The position numbers and the translations under genes are program-made. A stretch of 10,788 nucleotides of DNA from the NCBI GenBank assembly GCA_900548415.1, contig URKO01000016.1, forward strand, positions 1-10,788, in the 5' to 3' direction. Source of the stretch: an uncultured Porphyromonas sp. (GTDB lineage: Bacteria; Bacteroidota; Bacteroidia; Bacteroidales; Porphyromonadaceae). Below are positions 6,491-10,788 of this stretch, in pieces; positions within the stretch are counted from its first letter, which is position 1; the number at the start of each line of letters is the position of its first letter. A model generated the notes under the pieces. That model was not told the origin of the DNA. It saw only the letters and a program-made list of their open reading frames with translations, and searched no databases.

Positions 6491-8083
6491 TTAGAATGAG
6501 ATGCCACAACGTATGGCTCCGTAGTTGCTACCGCACAGACTCGTCTGCGTATGGAGGTAGTCTAGTGATAGCCACAGCGCATAGCTACTGCTGAGCTGAT
6601 AGCCGTGAGTCATAGAGAGACCATAGGTCATCTGCGTGGAACTAGCTATCTGGAAGGCTCGCTCCAGTGTCTCAGCATAAGTAGGTATAGGCTGATGCTG
6701 AGGTGCTAACTGTAGCGAAGGGTGTCCCGTCTGTGCCCATACACTATAAGTAGGTGTCAGAGAGACAAAGTACTGCCCACGATGAAAGCTAACATACGGA
6801 GCCAATGTCCCTCCTAGATGGTAGAAGAGCCGCTCTGCTTGAGGTAGCAAGTCTTCCTCATGTAGTCGATAGCCGAGCGAAGTGGATATGCCCCACGACC
6901 AAGGCGTGCGAGGAGTGTCCTGACTATCCCAAAAGCCTTTGGCGCCAAACTCTAAGGCCTGGCCATAGTATGATCGCTCCGTGGCTATGCGTGGGTAGAT
7001 ATTTCCCTTAGGATCACCGAAGAGATGGACAGCACCCCGACGTATGTCGCCCTGTGTGTAGAGTGCTACGCCCCAACGCCCCAGTCGTGCTGAGCGAGCG
7101 GTGTACCCCGCCTGCAGATCTATCGTGTGACTGGAGAGTGTCGAGAGGGGCAGATTGTTGAGCTCTCGTATGATACGGTCGGTAGTCAGCAGATGCCACG
7201 CAGCCAAAGCATAGAAGCCTTGACGCGCCTCACTAGTAGGGGTTAGCCCGAGCGAGATGCCATAAGAGAGCCCTTGATAGAAGAGCGACGTATTGCCTCC
7301 TCTAAAGCGATAGTAGTCTCCCCCGATGCCCGTAAAGTGATATTCACTAGCCACTCCGAGCTCACTCAAGAAGCCTACCTGATTGTTTTGCTTGTAGCGA
7401 CCTAGCGTACCTGCTAGGGCTAGCGCATAGTCGGCCAGTTGATAGCCGATGCCGATCTGCCCCTCCAGGTGTGTAGCCAAATTGCGAGGGCGAGGGTCTT
7501 GCGTGCGGTAGGCAAAGGTGGCGCGATAGTCAGCTGTCAGGGAGAGTAGCCAATTGCCGAGACGATGCACCGTACCTGCGCCAAAGGTGTAGAGATCTTG
7601 GTGCAGACGCGCTGTATGCGCCGTGTCTCCCATGACGTAGGGCGCGAGGAGGGGGTAGTCTGTCGTCTCATTGAAGCGTATCCCCTCCGTAGCACGATAA
7701 GTGTAGGAGGCAGCACCCCAAGCGAAGTTGTTGCGCTGACGCAAAGCGCTTTCTATATGCACCGACCCATCGATGTCTTGCTTGCCCAGCTGCGGGATCA
7801 TTGTCTCGCCTCTATCTCGCCGCATAGCTCCGCCCAGCGAGAGGTCTGTACGACTACCACGCTCTGAGAAGAAGTAGAGCGGTGACACTACTGGCGATAC
7901 CGATAGATCGTAGCCAGGTCGCCCCTGCTCTAGGAGCGACCCAGCCACCGTGAGGGTGTCAGCAGGTCGTGAGATCATCTCTGGCTCTTGCTGCTGTCCA
8001 TAAAGCGAGCCCGTGAGCACAGCTAGGAGACAGAGTAAGAGCGCAAGAGATCTACTAAGACAAACAGAAGAATGATGCACCAT
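6491..8083 (-). CDS. DUF6850 family outer-membrane beta-barrel protein
   Basis: The protein has 530 residues with a signal peptide (about 1-29, LALLLCLLAVLTGSLYG then QQ). The rest consists of alternating amphipathic strands with many Tyr, Gly and aromatic girdle residues (for example GIGYQLADYALALAG, FYALAAWHLL, ISTSLGYRL) and ends in a C-terminal phenylalanine (GAIRCGISF), the usual outer-membrane barrel insertion signal. I identify it as DUF6850 from overall similarity and from its place after a DUF4876 lipoprotein and a TonB-dependent receptor, a neighbourhood I recall for this family. There is no plug or TonB box, so it is not a second receptor. It starts 17 bp after the DUF4876 stop and ends 31 bp before the T9SS protein start. 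It may be a channel or a surface anchoring partner. Confidence 0.78.
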   Translation of the reverse strand: MVHHSSVCLSRSLALLLCLLAVLTGSLYGQQQEPEMISRPADTLTVAGSLLEQGRPGYDLSVSPVVSPLYFFSERGSRTDLSLGGAMRRDRGETMIPQLGKQDIDGSVHIESALRQRNNFAWGAASYTYRATEGIRFNETTDYPLLAPYVMGDTAHTARLHQDLYTFGAGTVHRLGNWLLSLTADYRATFAYRTQDPRPRNLATHLEGQIGIGYQLADYALALAGTLGRYKQNNQVGFLSELGVASEYHFTGIGGDYYRFRGGNTSLFYQGLSYGISLGLTPTSEARQGFYALAAWHLLTTDRIIRELNNLPLSTLSSHTIDLQAGYTARSARLGRWGVALYTQGDIRRGAVHLFGDPKGNIYPRIATERSYYGQALEFGAKGFWDSQDTPRTPWSWGISTSLGYRLHEEDLLPQAERLFYHLGGTLAPYVSFHRGQYFVSLTPTYSVWAQTGHPSLQLAPQHQPIPTYAETLERAFQIASSTQMTYGLSMTHGYQLSSSYALWLSLDYLHTQTSLCGSNYGAIRCGISF

Positions 8084-8100
8084 AATCTAGCGAAGAGACC

Positions 8101-9417
8101 TTACTGCTCAATAGGCACGACACCATCATAGGTCTTAGTCGTGCAGGGTGTACCCTTAGCATTGATCGCAGTACCTTGCTCCTCAATGAGAGAGGCCGTG
8201 ACCAACGGGTTGAAGTCCTCGAACGAGTTATTAGTGTCCTGTAGGATCATCCGTCCCTCGGCATCCTTGCCTAGGTACTTACGTCGTACGCTGTGGAAGT
8301 AGCGATCTTCCTGTCCGTCTACTGTGCCACAGTTTGTATAGCCAGCGTCTATCGTCTCAGGTAGGACCGTCCACTGATGCACCGCCTCGACACTACAATT
8401 GACACCATCTATGATCCAGTCATTGGGTAGCTTGTAGCACGAGCCTGACATATCATAGCTATTCCCATTGTGTGTCAAGACATAGGTGTAGTCATACTTG
8501 TAGTCCTTGAGGTACTTCTCTTTAGTGATCGGCATACGAGCTATAGCGTACGATGCAAAGCCTCTATTGAATAGGATGAAAAAGGACTTCGTGTAGCAGT
8601 ACCACTTATCGAGGTTAGGCACTGTGGGACTATCAAAGTCTTGGTGTGTGGGTACACTAGACTCGTCATACCACTCAAAATCTGCCTTAGAGAGGTCGAA
8701 AGCATTTGGGTTATTTACCTTGTGATCGATGCCTATGTCACAGAGTATCAGCCGCTCGCCAGGCTTCACGGGGTGCTCCTTACCACTACCCGGGATGACA
8801 TAGACGGCCTGTACCGCCATGGCTTCTTGGCGTATGTCTGGCTTGTAGTCAAACTTGCGTGCGGAGTTAAATCCACTCTCACAGAAGGCGACCCCGTCTG
8901 CATAAAGGACTTTGTCTGTTCCATTGTAGAGAACCACATAGCTGGTCCCATGATACTGCTTGCCTGCAGGGGTCAGCGTGCCCGTAAAGAATATCTCCTG
9001 AATGACAAAGTCCTGAACAGTAGGTACTATGCGTAGCTCTAAGCGTAGCTTGAGAGGATCGGTCGTTTGGTCGGTTACCTCCATATTCTCAATCTGTGCG
9101 ACCAGTCGTCCCTCCATTGAGCTCCCTTTGAGCTTATAGTGGCAGTTTGTTGTGTAGTTTAGGTTGTACAGTCCAGGAGCGAGCTTGATACCCTCCAGAG
9201 TCTTATACTCCACGTCTTGACCCGTGGTGATGTTGCGTATCGTGAGGAGCTCATCTTGTATGGTCAAGTCCGTGACATCCTCAGGCAGTGTGCGCTCGAA
9301 GAGGCAAGCGATGGTCTTTTGCTCCTTGGGATTGTCTGGTGTGACTGGGTCTGGACGACAGGCGGTCACAGTGACCAGCAGGGCTGGTAAGAGTAGTATG
9401 TAAAGTAATCGTTTCAT
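8101..9417 (-). CDS. DUF4876 domain lipoprotein
   Basis: The protein has 438 residues. It opens with a lipoprotein signal (MKRLLYILLLPALLVTVTAC; the lipidated cysteine is C20) and a Pro/Asp-rich linker. Residues about 35-130 look like an Ig-like beta domain. Residues about 131-405 carry the DUF4876 hallmarks as I know them: DFVIQEIFFTGTLTPAGKQ (136-154), YVVLYNGTDKVLYADG (160-175), PGERLILCDIGIDH (219-232), ILFNRGFASYAIAR (281-294) and LQDTNNSFEDFNP (392-404). The middle resembles a lamin-tail-type beta-sandwich. It is encoded immediately downstream of the TonB-dependent receptor (22 bp), the position that SusD-type binding lipoproteins take in other Bacteroidota loci, so a surface ligand-binding role is inferred. 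It does not resemble SusD, which is helical with TPR repeats. No substrate can be read from the sequence. Confidence 0.85.
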   Translation of the reverse strand: MKRLLYILLLPALLVTVTACRPDPVTPDNPKEQKTIACLFERTLPEDVTDLTIQDELLTIRNITTGQDVEYKTLEGIKLAPGLYNLNYTTNCHYKLKGSSMEGRLVAQIENMEVTDQTTDPLKLRLELRIVPTVQDFVIQEIFFTGTLTPAGKQYHGTSYVVLYNGTDKVLYADGVAFCESGFNSARKFDYKPDIRQEAMAVQAVYVIPGSGKEHPVKPGERLILCDIGIDHKVNNPNAFDLSKADFEWYDESSVPTHQDFDSPTVPNLDKWYCYTKSFFILFNRGFASYAIARMPITKEKYLKDYKYDYTYVLTHNGNSYDMSGSCYKLPNDWIIDGVNCSVEAVHQWTVLPETIDAGYTNCGTVDGQEDRYFHSVRRKYLGKDAEGRMILQDTNNSFEDFNPLVTASLIEEQGTAINAKGTPCTTKTYDGVVPIEQ

Positions 9418-9439
9418 AGAGATCTATTTGTTGGGTTGA

Positions 9440-10788
9440 TTATATTTTGATGCGTAGCTCCATGCCAAAGTAAGGCGTGGCAGTACGTCTGAGTGTAGCC
9501 GTCCCCACCTTGTAGTCGGGCAGGTAGTCTAAGACATTGTTGGCAAAGAGAGATAGTGTGAAGAGCTTGCCCAGCTGCTTGGATACTTTTAGATTGATCC
9601 CAAGCGCTAGAGGTATGCGACTCGGCTTAAAGAGCGTATCGCTATAGCGTATCACGAGATGCTGCAGATAGGTGTCTCGCTCTGACTCGGCTGTGTAGGG
9701 GTGCATCTTGCCATCGTGCACATCTAGGTAAGCTATCGGACGACCATCTTGGGGGAGGCGGCGACGAGAGACCAGCCAAGTACTCTCTACGGCAGTCGTC
9801 AGGATAAGTCCCCACTGCGGGATCTGCGTGTCGAGGAGCAGGTTGGTCGAGAGCGACTGATTTTCCGATCCATCCTGCCAGTTGTAGAGCCCTAAGTATT
9901 GATCCGATAGGATTACATTTCCGTAGACTCCAGAGACGGCATAGAAGAGCGGTACGCTATTCGAGTAGGTAGAGCGAAACCATGCGCCCCCTAGGATCAG
10001 ACTCGTATTGATCACTGGGATGCGCTCCGTCATAAGTTGAAACTCTACACCCTCCTTGCGGATCTTACTGCCATTCTCAGGGCGACTCGTCGACTCGATA
10101 CGCGCAGCGGGAGTGTAGGGGATGGTAGAGATGTCGGGCTGTCCCGTCAGCTGGGTATAGTCGATCGCCGAGGCGTCATACTTATTATAAGCATAGACCT
10201 GTGCTGTGGAGCGGTATCTAAAGCCTGTGGTCATCAACTCGCGAAAGTAACTCACGGAGACTTTGTTACGTCCCCACTCGGCCGAGAGACGTAGATCTAG
10301 CTTCTGATTGCGCGTAGCACGTAGCTTATAGTTTGTCACATCCTCTATGTAAGTACGGACGTAGTATAGGCTACGCTCATAGGGCGCATTGATGTCGTAG
10401 TAAGCCAGTTGCGTCATATCTATGTAGCGCAGGTCAGGGTATAGATAGTTGAGCGTAGGCATACGAGTCGTCAACCCCCAGCCCGCATCAAGCGATAGCT
10501 TGAGGTCTCGTGACCACAGCTCCCAGGCGGGCAAGCTCCAGCGTAGGTTGACACGAGGATCTAGGTAAGGCTTATAGCTCAGCGTGTACTGCGGAGCGAG
10601 GCCTAGGAGCATAGAGAGACGCACGCCCGCCTCTAGCTGGAGCGTATGCGCTCCGAGAGGTTGCTTGTATAGGTCCTCCGCATAGAGTGCTAGCTGCTGC
10701 AAGGCGGGGATCTGGTAGTAGGGTCGTGGACGACTGTCCCACGCTTTGGGGAAGAGTGGATAGGAGAGGTCGTAGACCTGCCCGCGAC
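9440..10788 (-). CDS. TonB-dependent receptor, C-terminal part (cut by window edge)
   Basis: About 448 codons before the stop at 9440-9442 are visible. The frame stays open to the right edge, so the true start is outside; the TTG at 10700-10702 is an internal leucine codon. The visible part is beta-barrel: alternating strands such as LQQLALYAEDLY, LQLEAGVRLSML, KVSVSYFRELMTTGFRY and LGINLKVSKQLGKLFTLSLFANNVLDYLPDY, with the typical receptor ending YFGMELRIKI. The signal peptide, TonB box, plug and any N-terminal carboxypeptidase-like domain would lie outside. Such receptors import chelated metals, heme, cobalamin or glycans using the proton motive force through TonB. The C-terminus does not look SusC-like to me, and no SusD gene follows. 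As the first gene of block 1 seen here, it probably defines the substrate of the system. Confidence 0.9.
   Translation of the reverse strand, partial: RGQVYDLSYPLFPKAWDSRPRPYYQIPALQQLALYAEDLYKQPLGAHTLQLEAGVRLSMLLGLAPQYTLSYKPYLDPRVNLRWSLPAWELWSRDLKLSLDAGWGLTTRMPTLNYLYPDLRYIDMTQLAYYDINAPYERSLYYVRTYIEDVTNYKLRATRNQKLDLRLSAEWGRNKVSVSYFRELMTTGFRYRSTAQVYAYNKYDASAIDYTQLTGQPDISTIPYTPAARIESTSRPENGSKIRKEGVEFQLMTERIPVINTSLILGGAWFRSTYSNSVPLFYAVSGVYGNVILSDQYLGLYNWQDGSENQSLSTNLLLDTQIPQWGLILTTAVESTWLVSRRRLPQDGRPIAYLDVHDGKMHPYTAESERDTYLQHLVIRYSDTLFKPSRIPLALGINLKVSKQLGKLFTLSLFANNVLDYLPDYKVGTATLRRTATPYFGMELRIKI

Noticed and set aside
8641..9036. Plus-strand open frame of 131 codons
   Set aside because: It is antisense to the DUF4876 gene, with no recognisable domain and no promoter or neighbouring plus-strand gene.
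9440..10702. Complete 420-residue protein starting at the TTG at 10702
   Set aside because: The frame is open to the right edge and reads as continuous beta-barrel sequence, so the TTG is an internal codon of a truncated receptor gene.

Overview
The window looks like a piece of a Bacteroidales chromosome, most likely Porphyromonas or a close relative. The reasons are a type IX secretion (T9SS) C-terminal sorting domain, domain families largely confined to Bacteroidota (DUF4876, DUF6850, DUF4857), lipoprotein signals, and the lack of any clear Shine-Dalgarno sequence in front of the genes. The genus is an inference from overall base and codon texture and has not been tested. All nine genes lie on the minus strand, with very short gaps, so the window reads from right to left.

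Block 1 (10788 down to 4039) is an outer-membrane and surface block: the C-terminal part of a TonB-dependent receptor that runs off the right edge, a DUF4876 lipoprotein, a DUF6850 outer-membrane beta-barrel, and a large secreted protein with a beta-propeller-like region, two Ig-like regions and a T9SS sorting domain. Gaps are 22, 17 and 31 bp, as expected for one operon. It ends at a strong hairpin at 3999-4030, whose single mismatch becomes a G-U pair only in minus-strand RNA.

Block 2 (3917 down to 75) is an inner-membrane and periplasmic block: a lipoprotein with an OB-fold-like core and a Cys/His cluster, a small PepSY-type transmembrane protein, an ABC ATPase, its permease, and a DUF4857 membrane-anchored protein. 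Gaps are 24, 36, 10 and 11 bp. The 121-bp gap between the blocks holds the hairpin and a small dyad that could be an operator.

Read together, the two blocks look like one trans-envelope system: TonB-driven import across the outer membrane with accessory surface proteins, plus an inner-membrane ABC/PepSY module. Uptake or handling of a metal, heme or metal chelate is the most natural guess (PepSY-type TM proteins often accompany iron uptake, and the lipoprotein has a Cys/His cluster), but no substrate is shown by the sequence. SusD, a periplasmic binding protein and a canonical multi-span importer permease are not present in the window.

The left edge (14-55) holds a 7-bp tandem repeat after the last stop codon. 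No tRNA, rRNA, CRISPR array, insertion sequence or riboswitch was recognised, and no stretch over 300 bp lacks a gene.
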